Shown: positions 26,472 to 35,179 of the stretch, piece by piece
Layout: the number at the start of each line of letters is the position of its first letter
Numbering within the stretch: position 1 is the stretch's first letter
Assembly: GCF_000687455.2 (NCBI RefSeq)
Contig: NZ_JGVW01000063.1
Location: forward strand, 1 to 48,198
Direction of reading: 5' to 3'
Source: Burkholderia sp. lig30
GTDB lineage: Bacteria > Pseudomonadota > Gammaproteobacteria > Burkholderiales > Burkholderiaceae
DNA length: 48,198 bases
The notes under the pieces: model-generated
What the model was told of the DNA's origin: nothing
Seen by the model: only the letters and a program-made list of their open reading frames with translations
Database searches by the model: none
Position numbers and translations under genes: made by a program

Positions 26472-27785
26472 TTACTTCTTCTTGCTGAACATCAGCAGGA
26501 TCGAATCCCAGATGCGGCCGAAGATGCCCGCTTCCGGCACCGCCTGCAGCGCAACGATCGGGAACTGCGACAGCGTCTTGCCGTCGGCGACGATCTTCAC
26601 GGTGCCGACCTGCTGGCCTTGGGCGAGCGGCGCGATCAGCGGCGCGTTCAGGTCGACTTCCGTCTTGACCTTGTCGCCGAGGCCGCGCGGCACGGTCGCC
26701 CACTGGTCGCGCGTCACGCCGACCTGCACGGCGTTGCTCTTGCCCTTGTAGATGCGCGGCGTGTCGATCACCTGGCCGGACTTGAACAGGCGCACCGAGT
26801 CGAACGCGCTGTAGCCGTAGTTCAGCATCTTCATGCTGTCCTGCACGCGGTCGCTTTCCTTGGTCTCGCCCATCATCACCGACACGAGGCGGCGCGAGGC
26901 GTCGGCCGTACCCGGCAGCGAGCGCTTCGCCGACGAGATCAGGCAGTAGCCGGCCGCCTGCGTGTGGCCGGTCTTCAGGCCGTCGACAGTCGGATCGAGC
27001 CACAGCAGGCGGTTGCGGTTCGGCTGCCGGATGTTGTTGTACTTGAATTCCTTCTCCGAGAAGATGCTGTAGTACTGCGGGTAATCGCGGATCAGGTGTG
27101 CGGACAGCGTCGCGAGGTCGCCCGCCGTCGTGTAGTGGTTCGGGTCGGGCATGCCGTTCACGTCGGCGAAGTGCGTGCCCTTCATGCCGAGGCGCGCGAC
27201 CTCGTCGTTCATCATGTTGACGAACTGCGCCTCGCTGCCGCCGACCAGCTCGGCGAGCGCGATCGCCGCGTCGTTGCCCGACTGGATGATCATCCCGTAG
27301 ACGAGGTCGTGCACCGCCACCGGCTTGCCCGCCTCGATGAACATGCGCGACTCGTCGCGGCCGACGCGGCGCACCGCTTCGCTCGGCGTGACGATCTGGT
27401 CCATCGAGATCTTCTTCTTGTCGAGCGCCTCGAACACGATGTAGGCCGTCATCAGCTTGGTCAGCGAGGCCGGCTCGACGCGCTCGTCCGCGTTGCCGGA
27501 CGCGAGCACGGTGTTGCCGGTCGCGTCGACGAGCACCCACGAGCGCGCGTTCACGCCGGGCGGCGGCACCGCGCCCGGCATGAACGTCGCGGGCGCGCCG
27601 GTCGCCTCGACGGCGGCGGCAGCGGGCGCGGCGGCCTTGGCCTTGGCGGCGGGCTTCGCCTCGGCGGCGGCGATCGTCGACGCGAGCGCGACGGGCAGCA
27701 TCACGCCGAGCGCGACGTTGCGCGCGGCGACGCTGAGAGCGGTGGAGGATGCGAGGGACTTGAGGCCTTGGGAGGACAAACGCAT
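26472..27785 (-). CDS. dacC: D-alanyl-D-alanine carboxypeptidase (PBP5/6 type)
   Basis: Low-molecular-weight penicillin-binding protein that removes the terminal D-Ala of peptidoglycan side chains. It is 437 aa. The active-site triad is S107-L-T-K110, S169-G-N171 and K271-T-G273. A signal-type N-terminus is followed by an Ala/Lys/Pro-rich linker (about residues 40-75) before the catalytic domain. A C-terminal PBP5_C domain follows, ending with the amphipathic anchor around GRIWDSILLMFSKKK. Only the ATG at 27785 puts a signal sequence at the N-terminus; the frame is open for another 115 codons upstream. It heads the dacC-dat-ybeD group. Confidence 0.93.
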   Translation of the reverse strand: MRLSSQGLKSLASSTALSVAARNVALGVMLPVALASTIAAAEAKPAAKAKAAAPAAAAVEATGAPATFMPGAVPPPGVNARSWVLVDATGNTVLASGNADERVEPASLTKLMTAYIVFEALDKKKISMDQIVTPSEAVRRVGRDESRMFIEAGKPVAVHDLVYGMIIQSGNDAAIALAELVGGSEAQFVNMMNDEVARLGMKGTHFADVNGMPDPNHYTTAGDLATLSAHLIRDYPQYYSIFSEKEFKYNNIRQPNRNRLLWLDPTVDGLKTGHTQAAGYCLISSAKRSLPGTADASRRLVSVMMGETKESDRVQDSMKMLNYGYSAFDSVRLFKSGQVIDTPRIYKGKSNAVQVGVTRDQWATVPRGLGDKVKTEVDLNAPLIAPLAQGQQVGTVKIVADGKTLSQFPIVALQAVPEAGIFGRIWDSILLMFSKKK

Positions 27786-27998
27786 GATCGATTCAGGCTG
27801 ATGGCAGAAAGTGCGACGCACGAGGCGCGCGGTTGAGTCGCCGGGCGGCGGGCGTTTCGGCCTGCGCTTGAACCTCAAGCGGTGCGAAACGCGCCGGTTG
27901 GACACATGCGGACGCATTCGGTTCGCGATGCGTCGGCAGGCCGCGAACCGGACGCCGCATGGGGCCAGACCGGCCCGCGGGCGACGCGAAATGCGGCC

Positions 27999-28004
27999 AT
28001 TATA
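27999..28004 (-). promoter_or_regulatory. dacC -10 box
   Basis: A perfect TATAAT on the minus strand (CGTATAATGG), about 215 bases upstream of dacC. The 419-base gap 27786-28204 contains this and the hydrolase terminator (28042-28066); no gene is evident. Confidence 0.5.
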
Positions 28005-28041
28005 CGTGGCTGCGGCGTGCGTTTTGGTGAACGAAAACACA

Positions 28042-28066
28042 CATGCCGCAAGGGCTGCGGGGCATG
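28042..28066 (-). terminator. Terminator of the alpha/beta hydrolase gene
   Basis: On the minus strand CATG-cc-CCGCA / TGCGG-CATG with a 5-base loop, followed by TGTGTTTT. It sits 140 bases after the hydrolase stop and just before the dacC promoter. Confidence 0.6.
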
Positions 28067-28204
28067 CGCGCGCCGGCTGATCGCGCCCCGCATTCGCGCA
28101 AACGGCGGGCCGCGCGCGTCGGATCGCCATCGCCCCGGCGCGGCAGACACGGAACGGTCGCGCGGCGCGCTGTGCTCAGGTGACGGAACCGGACAGGCTC
28201 GCGC

Positions 28205-28849
28205 TCAACGCCACGCGTCGACCACGACGCGCTTCAGCACGTGCAGCTTGCGATGGAAGAAATGCTCGGCGCCCGGAATCACGACGACCGGCAGCTCCTG
28301 CGGGCGCGCCCAGTCGTAGACCGACCCGATCGGCACGGTGTCGTCGGTCTCGCCGTGGATCACGAGCGTGTTCTCCGGCACGTCGGCGACCTGCCAGCGG
28401 CTCGCGGCCGTGCCGACGAACACCATCCGCTCGATCGCCTGCCCGGCGTCGCGCAGGCGCTTCGCGACGTGCGACAGCACGAAGGTGCCGAACGAGAATC
28501 CGGCGAGCACGAGCGGCAGCGACGCGTAGCCGGGCTGCGCGCGCATGTGCGCGATCACCGCGAGCAGATCGTCCGCTTCGCCCGCGCCGTGGTCGTGCGC
28601 GCCGTCGGTCGCGCCCACGCCACGGAAATTCGAGCGGTAGACGACGTAGTTGAGCTGAACGAGGGTGCGCGCGAGCGTCTGCGCGACCTTGTTGTCCATC
28701 GTGCCGCCGAACAGCGGATGCGGATGCGCGACGAGCGCGATGCCGCGCGGCGCGGCGCTGCCGTCGCGCACCGCGTCGGGCAGGTCGACGGCGATCTCGA
28801 TGTTGCCGACCGGGCCGGGGATCAGGGATTTCTGCGTGTGGACGTTCAT
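28205..28849 (-). CDS. Small alpha/beta hydrolase (COG2945-like)
   Basis: A 214-aa compact alpha/beta hydrolase. The oxyanion region is IALVAHPHPLFGGTMDNKV, followed by NFRGVGATDG. The nucleophile elbow is GFSFGT, the acid is in VIHGETDDTVPI and the catalytic His in IPGAEHFFHRKL. No signal peptide, so cytosolic. The HPHPLFGGTMDNKV wording marks the COG2945 group, whose natural substrates are unknown. The next gene upstream is the ferredoxin; they are separated by about 60 bases on the same strand and may be cotranscribed. Confidence 0.85.
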   Translation of the reverse strand: MNVHTQKSLIPGPVGNIEIAVDLPDAVRDGSAAPRGIALVAHPHPLFGGTMDNKVAQTLARTLVQLNYVVYRSNFRGVGATDGAHDHGAGEADDLLAVIAHMRAQPGYASLPLVLAGFSFGTFVLSHVAKRLRDAGQAIERMVFVGTAASRWQVADVPENTLVIHGETDDTVPIGSVYDWARPQELPVVVIPGAEHFFHRKLHVLKRVVVDAWR

Positions 28850-28910
28850 GCTTCGAATCGGGTGTGGCCGCGCGTGGCGCGCGGCGCTTCGTGTGCGGCG
28901 CGCACGGCGC

Positions 28911-29228
28911 TCAGATCTTCAGGCGTTCGACGACCTTGCCGTCGCGCAGGTGCGACTCGACGATCTCGTCGATGTCGGCCTGGTCGACGTAGGTGTACCA
29001 GGTGCCTTCCGGATACACGACCATCACCGGCCCTTCCTCGCAGCGGTCGAGACAGCCGGCCTTGTTGATGCGGACCTTGCCCGGCCCCGCGAGGCCGAGT
29101 TCCTTCACGCGCTTCTTCGCGTATTCCTGCATGGCCTGCGCGTCGCATTGCGCGCAGCTCGGCCGCTCGGCGCCCGGTTCGCGCTGGTTCAGACAAAAGA
29201 AAACGTGGTGCTGGTAGTAGGAATCCAT
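28911..29228 (-). CDS. Thioredoxin-like [2Fe-2S] ferredoxin
   Basis: A 105-aa protein of the (2Fe-2S) ferredoxin family with a thioredoxin fold (NuoE/Shethna-like). It begins MDSYYQHHVFFCLNQREPGAERPSCAQC. The second pair of Cys is in INKAGCLDRCEEGPVMVVYP, so the cluster ligand pattern (C-x15-C ... C-x3-C) is complete. The region VYPEGTWYTYVDQADIDEIVESHL is the usual C-terminal end. The start at 29228 is the first ATG; a TTG four codons earlier is possible. A TATAAT element about 70 bases upstream should drive it. Partner unknown. Confidence 0.87.
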   Translation of the reverse strand: MDSYYQHHVFFCLNQREPGAERPSCAQCDAQAMQEYAKKRVKELGLAGPGKVRINKAGCLDRCEEGPVMVVYPEGTWYTYVDQADIDEIVESHLRDGKVVERLKI

Positions 29229-29297
29229 GATGGGTCGCAACGAGCGGCCCGGCGGCAGTGCCGGGCCGGTGATGGCAGGAAGAAGGCGGACCGGACG

Positions 29298-29303
29298 ATT
29301 ATA
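29298..29303 (-). promoter_or_regulatory. Ferredoxin gene -10 box
   Basis: GCTATAAT on the minus strand, giving a leader of about 63 bases. No obvious -35; the upstream GCTA may act as an extended -10. Confidence 0.55.
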
Positions 29304-29411
29304 GCGAGCGGCGTGCGCGGCCGCAGGCCGGCGCCCGGCCGGTGCCGCACGGGCACATGTGTGACGCGCGCATCGCGGGCCGGAGCGGCCGTCACGACCG
29401 CGCCGAGCGCG

Positions 29412-30035
29412 TCAGGGCGAGCCGGCGTACGCCTGCATGCCCACCCATGCGGCGATCTGCGCGATCAGCGCATCGCTCGCCATCGCGAGCGCCCGCGCGC
29501 CGCCCGCCGCGTCGGGCGTGCTCGACGGCGCGCGCGCGATGAACGTGCGCTGGCCGAGCACCTTGCCGTCCTGCATCAGCGTCGCGCGCGCGGTGACGGC
29601 GCCGTGGCTCTCGGCCTGGCCATCGAACACCTGCTCGAACTCGTCCAGCTCGACCTTGAGGGTCGGCGCGCGCACGCCGTCGGTGCCTTCCAGCACGGCG
29701 CCGCGCGACGACAGCGCGCCGCGCAGCCGCTGCGTGAGCAATTGCGCGGGCGGTGCGCTCCAGCGGCTGTCGCGGTAGACCGCGGTGCGCTGCGCGTCGG
29801 CATACGCGAGCCGGTAGACGAACTTGTCCGAATCGAGCGAGTCCGGCGCGCCGACGTCGAGCACCTTCAGCGCCGGGCCGGTGCCCGCCGTCGCGACGCT
29901 CGCGGCCGGGCCGAGGTCGTAGCGGAAGTTCGACTGCGCCGCGCTCGAGCCGGCGCACCCGCCCGCGAGCGCGAGCGTCAGCGCGGCGAGCGCGGCGGCG
30001 GCCGGCCGCAGCGCGCGGCCGAGGGTTCTGGGCAT
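29412..30035 (-). CDS. ABC-type transport auxiliary lipoprotein (PqiC-like)
   Basis: A 207-aa outer-membrane-type lipoprotein. The signal peptide ends LTLALAGGCAGSS, with Cys as lipid attachment site. The mature part has NFRYDLGPA, LKVLDVGAPDSLDSDKFVYRLAYAD, then SAPPAQLLTQRLRGAL and VELDEFEQVFD, the PqiC/DUF330-ABC_trans_aux pattern. It is the last gene of an operon with a permease, an ATPase and an MCE protein, as PqiC partners PqiB. ATG at 30035 has AGGAA seven bases upstream; an ATG five codons earlier (30050) is the alternative. It probably links the MCE tunnel to the outer membrane for lipid movement. Confidence 0.85.
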   Translation of the reverse strand: MPRTLGRALRPAAAALAALTLALAGGCAGSSAAQSNFRYDLGPAASVATAGTGPALKVLDVGAPDSLDSDKFVYRLAYADAQRTAVYRDSRWSAPPAQLLTQRLRGALSSRGAVLEGTDGVRAPTLKVELDEFEQVFDGQAESHGAVTARATLMQDGKVLGQRTFIARAPSSTPDAAGGARALAMASDALIAQIAAWVGMQAYAGSP

Positions 30036-30079
30036 GACGGTTTCCTGCATGGTGATGATTCCCGGATTCGTGGGTCTGT

Positions 30080-31009
30080 TCAGTGGCCGGCCGCGGTGCC
30101 CGGCCAGACGAAGCCTGTCTCGCCCGGGCCCGGCGCCGGCCCCGGCGAACCGAACAGCAGGCTGCTGGGATTGCGGCCGAGGTCGCCCGCGACGTCCTTG
30201 AGGGTGCGCGACGCGTCGCCGACGCTCGTCGCGAGCGTGTTGAAGCGCGGCAGCGTGTCGTATTGCACGCGCCCGTTCAGCTCGTTGAGCGCGACGCCGA
30301 CCTGCTCGGCCGCCGAGCCGGCCTTGTTCAGGTTCGACACGAGCGGGCCGTCCGGCTTCAGCAGCGTGCTGGCGGACGCCATCGTGCGGTTCACCTGCGC
30401 CATCGTCGCGGGCAGTTCGGCCACCGCCGGGCCGAGCGACTTCGACAGCGTCGTCACGCCGTCGGCGGCCTGCTGCATGCTGGCCGCCGTCGCCTTCAGC
30501 TGCGCGCGCATGTCCGCCGACAGCAGCGCGTTCGCACTCTTCGCGGCCAGCTCGAGCTGCCGCAGCAGCGCGTCGCCGCGCTGCTGAATCTGGTCGAACA
30601 GGCTCGGATGCATCGGGATCTGCGCGACCGCCTTCGGCGACGACGGCAGCGGCGCGAGATCGCGCCCGGTGTCGTCGAGCTGCACGAACGCGATGCCGGT
30701 CACGCCCTGGAAGCCGAGGCTGCCGAACGTCGATTGCGTGATCGGCGCGTCCTTGTCGACCATGATGCGGATCACGATCTGGCCCGGATGCATGCGGTCG
30801 AAGGCGATCGACTGCACCTTGCCGACGTCGAGCCCGCGATAGCGCACCGCCGCGTCCGGAAAGAGCCCGGTGACGTTGGTGCGCGCGATCAGGTCGTACG
30901 GGATGCGCACGGCGCGGTCGACATTGAACCAGAACACGGTGCCGGCGATCGCGAGCGACAGCGCGATCGTAAACAGGCCGGCCCAGAACGCATGTGATTT
31001 GTTTTCCAT
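30080..31009 (-). CDS. MCE (MlaD-type) lipid-transport protein
   Basis: A 309-aa single-MCE-domain protein. The N-terminal membrane anchor is AFWAGLFTIALSLAIAGTVFWF. The MCE domain covers about residues 40-115 (GLFPDAAVRYRGLDVGKVQSI, FGSLGFQGVTGIAFVQLDD). A long helical, coiled-coil-like C-terminal region (about 150-280) is rich in Ala, Leu and Ser. It ends with a Gly/Pro-rich tail. The length and helical tail are unlike E. coli MlaD (183 aa) and closer to Mycobacterium or plant TGD2-like proteins and to the equivalent betaproteobacterial operon. It probably forms a periplasmic hexamer that carries lipids between the membranes. Confidence 0.87.
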   Translation of the reverse strand: MENKSHAFWAGLFTIALSLAIAGTVFWFNVDRAVRIPYDLIARTNVTGLFPDAAVRYRGLDVGKVQSIAFDRMHPGQIVIRIMVDKDAPITQSTFGSLGFQGVTGIAFVQLDDTGRDLAPLPSSPKAVAQIPMHPSLFDQIQQRGDALLRQLELAAKSANALLSADMRAQLKATAASMQQAADGVTTLSKSLGPAVAELPATMAQVNRTMASASTLLKPDGPLVSNLNKAGSAAEQVGVALNELNGRVQYDTLPRFNTLATSVGDASRTLKDVAGDLGRNPSSLLFGSPGPAPGPGETGFVWPGTAAGH

Positions 31010-31036
31010 TCGCGGATTCCTATTGCCAACAGCAGA

Positions 31037-31876
31037 CTACAGCTCGGTGCTCGACGGCGCCGGTTCGAGGGCGGCCTTCGGCAGCTTCGCGCGCCGCTCG
31101 GGCGGCAGCGCCTGCAGCGCGCGCCGGCCGCGCAGCCCCAGAAAATATTCGCGGATGAACGGGTGGTCGACATTCGCCGCCTCCTCCACCGGCGCCGCCA
31201 CCAGCACCTTGCGGTCGGCGATCACCGCGACGCGCGTCGACAGCGCGGTCATCGTGTCCAGGTCGTGCGTGATCATCACGACCGTCAGCCCGAGCGTGCG
31301 GTGCAGCGTCGCGATCAGATCGACGAACTCGTCCGACGCCTGCGGGTCGAGGCCGGCCGTCGGCTCGTCGAGGAACAGCAGTTCCGGCTCGAGCGCGATC
31401 GCGCGCGCGATGCCGACCCGCTTGACCATCCCGCCCGACAGCGCGGCCGGCATCTTCGATGCGTGCTTGCACGGCAGCCCGACCATCTCGAGCTTCAGCA
31501 TCACGATGTCGTCCAGCAGGTCCGCCGGCACCCGGCCGAGCTCGCGCAGCGGCTGCGCGATGTTGTCGAACACCGTCAACGACGAGAACAGCGCGCCCTG
31601 CTGGAACAGCATGCCCGAGCGCGTGCGCATCATGCGCGCGGACTCGTCGTCCATCTGCGACATGTCCTCGCCGAACACCCTGACCGTGCCGGACGTCGGC
31701 CGCTCGAGGCCGAGGATCTGCCGCACCAGCGTCGTCTTGCCCGAGCCCGAGCCGCCGACGATCGACACGATCTCGCCGCGCCGCACGTCGAAGTCGAGAT
31801 GCTCGTGCACGACGTTGCGCCCGTAGCGCTTCGTCAGGTCGCGCACCTCGATCACCTTTTCGTCCGACAGCGTCAT
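31037..31876 (-). CDS. MlaF-type lipid ABC transporter ATPase
   Basis: A 279-aa ATPase. It starts MTLSDEKVIEVRDLTKRYG. Walker A is GGSGSGKTTLVR, the Q-loop region GMLFQQGALFSSLTVFDNI (the LFQQGALF-S wording is MlaF/Mkl-specific), signature ALSGGMVKRVGIARA, Walker B LLFLDEPTAGLDP and His in MITHDLDTM. The MlaF-like C-terminal extension (HPFIREYFLGLRGRRALQ) is present. The ATG overlaps the permease stop by four bases. It energises the lipid pump formed with the fused STAS-permease and the MCE protein. Confidence 0.9.
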   Translation of the reverse strand: MTLSDEKVIEVRDLTKRYGRNVVHEHLDFDVRRGEIVSIVGGSGSGKTTLVRQILGLERPTSGTVRVFGEDMSQMDDESARMMRTRSGMLFQQGALFSSLTVFDNIAQPLRELGRVPADLLDDIVMLKLEMVGLPCKHASKMPAALSGGMVKRVGIARAIALEPELLFLDEPTAGLDPQASDEFVDLIATLHRTLGLTVVMITHDLDTMTALSTRVAVIADRKVLVAAPVEEAANVDHPFIREYFLGLRGRRALQALPPERRAKLPKAALEPAPSSTEL

Positions 31877-32997
31877 CCGAGCCCCACGTTCTGGAAAACG
31901 ATCGCGAACACCGCGTCGGCGAGGATCACCACCGTGATCGACGTGACGACCGAGGTGGTCGTCCCTTCGCCGAGGCTTTGCGAGTTCGCCTTGATCCGGA
32001 AACCGAAATGGCAGGCGACGAGCGCGATCAGCATGCCGAACACGACGCCCTTGCCGAGCCCGATGAACAGGTTCGCGATCGGCACGACGCTCGGCAGCGA
32101 GCGCACGAAGTAGCTGAAGTCGATGCCGAGCACGAACTTCGCCGCGAGCGCGCCGCCCGCGAGCGCGATGACGTTGGTCCACATCACGAGGAGCGGCATC
32201 GCGACGCCGAGCGCGAGCACGCGCGGCAGAACCAGCCGCAGCCCGTGCGGGATGCCCATCACGCGCATCGCGTCGAGTTCTTCCGTCACGCGCATCACGC
32301 CGATCTGCGCGGTGATCGCCGAGCCCGAGCGGCCCGCGACGAGGATCGCCGACAGCACCGGGCCGAGCTCGCGGATCACCGACAGCCCCAGGATGTTGAC
32401 GATGTAGCGGTTCGCGCCGAACTGCTGGAGCTGCTGCGCGGACAGGTAGCTGAGCACGATGCCGATCAGGAACGCGACGAGCGCCGTGATCGGCAGCGCC
32501 TGCGCGCCCGCGCTGTAGACGTTCGCCGACGTCTCCATCCACGGCATCGTCTTCGGGCGGCGCAGCACCGACAGCACGTCGAGGATCACGCGGCCGAACA
32601 TCGCGATGCCACCCTGCAGGTGCTCGGCGAACGTGAAGATCGCGCCGCCGAGGCGCGTGACGGGATCGATGCGCACGACGGGCTCGGGCGCCTCGCGCTG
32701 GCTGTCGAGCCGCTCGATGCGCTCGAAGATCGTGCGCTGGTTGTCGGAGAGCGTGACACCGGGCGGCAGCGTGCGGCCCCAGACGCGCCACAGCGCCTGG
32801 CCGCCGACGTGATCGAGCCGCTCGATGCCGGACAGGTCCCATTCGCCGATCCGGTGCCTCGCAAGGGCCGCGACGCGCCGCGCGAGGGCGCCGCGATTGC
32901 GCGCGAGCGCAAGCGCGGTCCATTGTCCGTGCAAACGCACGATCTGGCCTTGGCTGCCGGCGTGGAGCGACAAGCCCGGAGGAGTCTCTGAATGCAA
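31873..32997 (-). CDS. MlaE-family lipid permease with N-terminal STAS-like domain
   Basis: A 374-aa fusion. Residues 1 to about 110 form a STAS/MlaB-like domain (GQIVRLHGQWTALALARNR, IGEWDLSGIERLDHVGGQALW). Residues about 120-374 are an MlaE permease (EHLQGGIAMFGRVILDVLSVL, ALPITALVAFLIGIVLSYLSAQQLQQFGAN, RELGPVLSAILVAGRSGSA). In E. coli these are separate MlaB and MlaE proteins. The start is a TTG at 32997 with no clear Shine-Dalgarno, so it is uncertain. A TACAAT -10 at 33030-33035 places the transcription start about 26 bases upstream, which supports a start near here. Confidence 0.85.
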   Translation of the reverse strand: MHSETPPGLSLHAGSQGQIVRLHGQWTALALARNRGALARRVAALARHRIGEWDLSGIERLDHVGGQALWRVWGRTLPPGVTLSDNQRTIFERIERLDSQREAPEPVVRIDPVTRLGGAIFTFAEHLQGGIAMFGRVILDVLSVLRRPKTMPWMETSANVYSAGAQALPITALVAFLIGIVLSYLSAQQLQQFGANRYIVNILGLSVIRELGPVLSAILVAGRSGSAITAQIGVMRVTEELDAMRVMGIPHGLRLVLPRVLALGVAMPLLVMWTNVIALAGGALAAKFVLGIDFSYFVRSLPSVVPIANLFIGLGKGVVFGMLIALVACHFGFRIKANSQSLGEGTTTSVVTSITVVILADAVFAIVFQNVGLG

Positions 32998-33029
32998 GGC
33001 GGCTTGAATGCGGGAGGATGACAGCGGCC

Positions 33030-33035
33030 ATTGTA
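33030..33035 (-). promoter_or_regulatory. Promoter -10 of the MCE lipid-transport operon
   Basis: CGCTACAATGG on the minus strand, giving a 5' UTR of about 26 nt before the TTG start. The rest of the gap up to 33331 (about 300 bases) shows no convincing gene or structure. Confidence 0.55.
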
Positions 33036-33331
33036 GCGAACCGTTTCGACGCGCGACGTGCGGATTTCTGCACGGTCCGTTGCATGGCCGCGCACAAGGA
33101 TGCGACGGCTGCCCTCTGCCTACCTTGTGCCGCGTCAGCCGAACAGACGCCCGATTGCATTCGCGCCAGTCACACGTCCGTTCGATTCACTCACCCATCA
33201 GCAAGCCGGCCGTCTGCACGCGCCCCGCTCGGCCAACGCCGAAATCGCCGCGCGCGAATTCCCTGTACGCCCCAGTAGTGATGTCGTCGCCCCCAAGCCT
33301 GCCAAGGGCGGCAACCTCACCATGCGTGCGT

Positions 33332-33730
33332 CTAAAGCAAGCGGGTAGCATAAGGTTCAAGGTAAAGGACGCTCGCGAACATGGTGCCAATGCTGAGTGC
33401 GACAACCCATTTTTTCCGCGACCAGTTCTTATAGGCAATGGCATTAATAAAGCCAAAAATCAAGGCCGGCGCAAGTAAATACGCGAGAAAGAGACCCCCT
33501 TCCCACCACGAAACCGGACATTCGCCGAGCTCGCGGCATCCATGCGATGCCCCACCTGAAATTGCAGGCCAATCCATATGGCTATATGCGTAAAGCAACA
33601 ACCACGTTAATAGCAAGCCACAGAGCATCCCGCATAGCGCAAGCGCCAGCCTTCTCACTTTATTTCCCAAAATAGAATCGACTTTGATTTTCAAAAGTCT
33701 GAATGTCGACGCCTTCTTCTCGTTACTCAT
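33332..33730 (-). CDS. Small hypothetical membrane protein in the AT-rich islet
   Basis: A 132-aa protein I do not recognise. The charged N-terminus (MSNEKKASTFRLLKIKVDS) is followed by three predicted membrane segments: about residues 32-53, 80-101 and 109-126. A short loop between the first two has a Cys pair (HGCRELGECPVSWW) and probably faces the periplasm. Local base composition is well below the window average (below 45% GC in lines sampled by eye), suggesting acquisition. It lies downstream of the BNR-like gene on the same strand and could be an immunity protein or an unrelated passenger. No good ribosome-binding site was seen; the frame opens upstream to 33790. Confidence 0.6.
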   Translation of the reverse strand: MSNEKKASTFRLLKIKVDSILGNKVRRLALALCGMLCGLLLTWLLLYAYSHMDWPAISGGASHGCRELGECPVSWWEGGLFLAYLLAPALIFGFINAIAYKNWSRKKWVVALSIGTMFASVLYLEPYATRLL

Positions 33731-33936
33731 CCGGATTTCATTTACCGATAAATGAGTGATAATTGCCCCGGTCCAAACTAGCGCGAACAAGAAAGAATGA
33801 TCAATCAGACGAATCCGAAACCCCGCCGTTTTTTTGTTGTAGCGCTGACAAACGGCATGCGCGCTCGTCCCTCCATTGAAAGACGACCTGAGAGCGCAAC
33901 AAGGGGCAGATGGTCGCAGCGATCAAGCCCCCCCAT

Positions 33937-35178
33937 TCAGAACGCCCGTTTCTTGAGCGTGTAGGCATAAAGCGCATATTGCGTATTGGTTTCGCGATCG
34001 AACCAGCCACCCTGACTGATCCCGTCATCGACGTCGTTCCAGGACTTGCCGAAGTCGCTGCTGTAGAACGTGATGTCATGCGGCGCACCCGCGCGATTGT
34101 CGTCGCTCGCATAGACGAGCAGTACCCCGCGCTTCCCGATGTCCAGGCCTTCCAGCGTGTAACGCTCGTCGAACGTGTGCAATTGCGTGACCGGCGGCGT
34201 CTGGTAATTGGCCCACCTCGAAATCGCGCCGGTGCGCGTCCCTTTGTCGTTTCGGTCGTTCCAGTCGCGCGGGAGGCCCAGTTGCGACAGCGCGTAGATC
34301 GAGTAGGTATATCCCGGCGGCTCGTCGGTCGAGCCCAGCTGGACGACGACCTGATCCGGCAGCACGACGTCCTGCTCGAATTGCGCCGCCTCCCAGCGCA
34401 GCCGGTACACCACGCTGGACAGCTGGACCTTGCCGAGCATCGGCACGAAGTAGGCAACGCGCAGCGTGCCGTCCGGGCCGAGGTCCACCGCGTCAAACGT
34501 CTTGCGTGGCTTGCTGGCATCGGTGGCCATCGGCGGCGGCGGGATTTCCTGCCACGACCGGCCGCCGTCGGCGGTGCGCCAGATGTGCGGCCCCCAGCCG
34601 ATCGCGTAGCCGCGCTGTGAGTCAAGAAACTGCAGGTCGTTGATGTTGTGATCTTCCGGCCATTCCAGTTGCGTCCAGGTTCCTCCTCCATCAACGGATC
34701 GCCAGAGTCTCGCGATGTGCGGTGCCGGTCCCTTGAGCGATGCGGCAGCCTTATAGTCCATCCAGTCCGTCGCGACGTAGATCGTGCTCCAGTCCTTCGA
34801 ATACCACCATGCGGTGCCTTGGGCGGGCTGCTGGAACGAGCGGCTCATCCCGCCTTCCAGCGGGCCCCGCAGGAAATTCACCGTATATCGGTTGAGTCTT
34901 TCGTGGGAGTTGTTCATCCACGGTTCGGTCGGCTCCGCGACATCGGGTTTCTTACGCTCGCTCCTTGGCTTGAACGTGATGGCCGGACCGGCAAGTTTGA
35001 GCGTCATGACTTCATTGCCGCGCAGAACGAACCCGCCACCGCCATAGGGCCGATCCGCCTTCATGAATTCCGTCGAGATCGTGCTCCAGCCTGGTGTCGT
35101 CATGATTCGGTATCCATAAATCGTTACGGTGGCCAAGGTCAGCCCGGCCAGCAATGTCTTCCAGAAGGATTGACGCAT
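33937..35178 (-). CDS. Exported BNR/beta-propeller-like protein, possible immunity protein
   Basis: A 413-aa protein. One N-terminal membrane anchor or signal (WKTLLAGLTLATVTIYGYRIM) precedes a domain with BNR/Asp-box-like repeats: RLWRSVDGGGTWTQLEW, HIWRTADGGRSWQEI and ITFYSSDFGKSWNDV, each with the S/T-x-D-G/F-G-x-x-W pattern. This suggests a periplasmic beta-propeller. The gene starts one base after the stop of the 295-aa gene, so the two are coupled. Periplasmic propeller-like proteins encoded right after a putative effector are seen as immunity proteins of type VI effectors (Tli-type is one candidate), but I cannot confirm that here. Confidence 0.6.
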   Translation of the reverse strand: MRQSFWKTLLAGLTLATVTIYGYRIMTTPGWSTISTEFMKADRPYGGGGFVLRGNEVMTLKLAGPAITFKPRSERKKPDVAEPTEPWMNNSHERLNRYTVNFLRGPLEGGMSRSFQQPAQGTAWWYSKDWSTIYVATDWMDYKAAASLKGPAPHIARLWRSVDGGGTWTQLEWPEDHNINDLQFLDSQRGYAIGWGPHIWRTADGGRSWQEIPPPPMATDASKPRKTFDAVDLGPDGTLRVAYFVPMLGKVQLSSVVYRLRWEAAQFEQDVVLPDQVVVQLGSTDEPPGYTYSIYALSQLGLPRDWNDRNDKGTRTGAISRWANYQTPPVTQLHTFDERYTLEGLDIGKRGVLLVYASDDNRAGAPHDITFYSSDFGKSWNDVDDGISQGGWFDRETNTQYALYAYTLKKRAF

Positions 35179-35179
35179 G

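Noticed and set aside
31037..33160. A 707-codon open frame spanning the permease and ATPase genes
   Set aside because: Only the part from 31876 leftwards is the MlaF-type ATPase; upstream the frame is a shadow of the STAS-permease gene.
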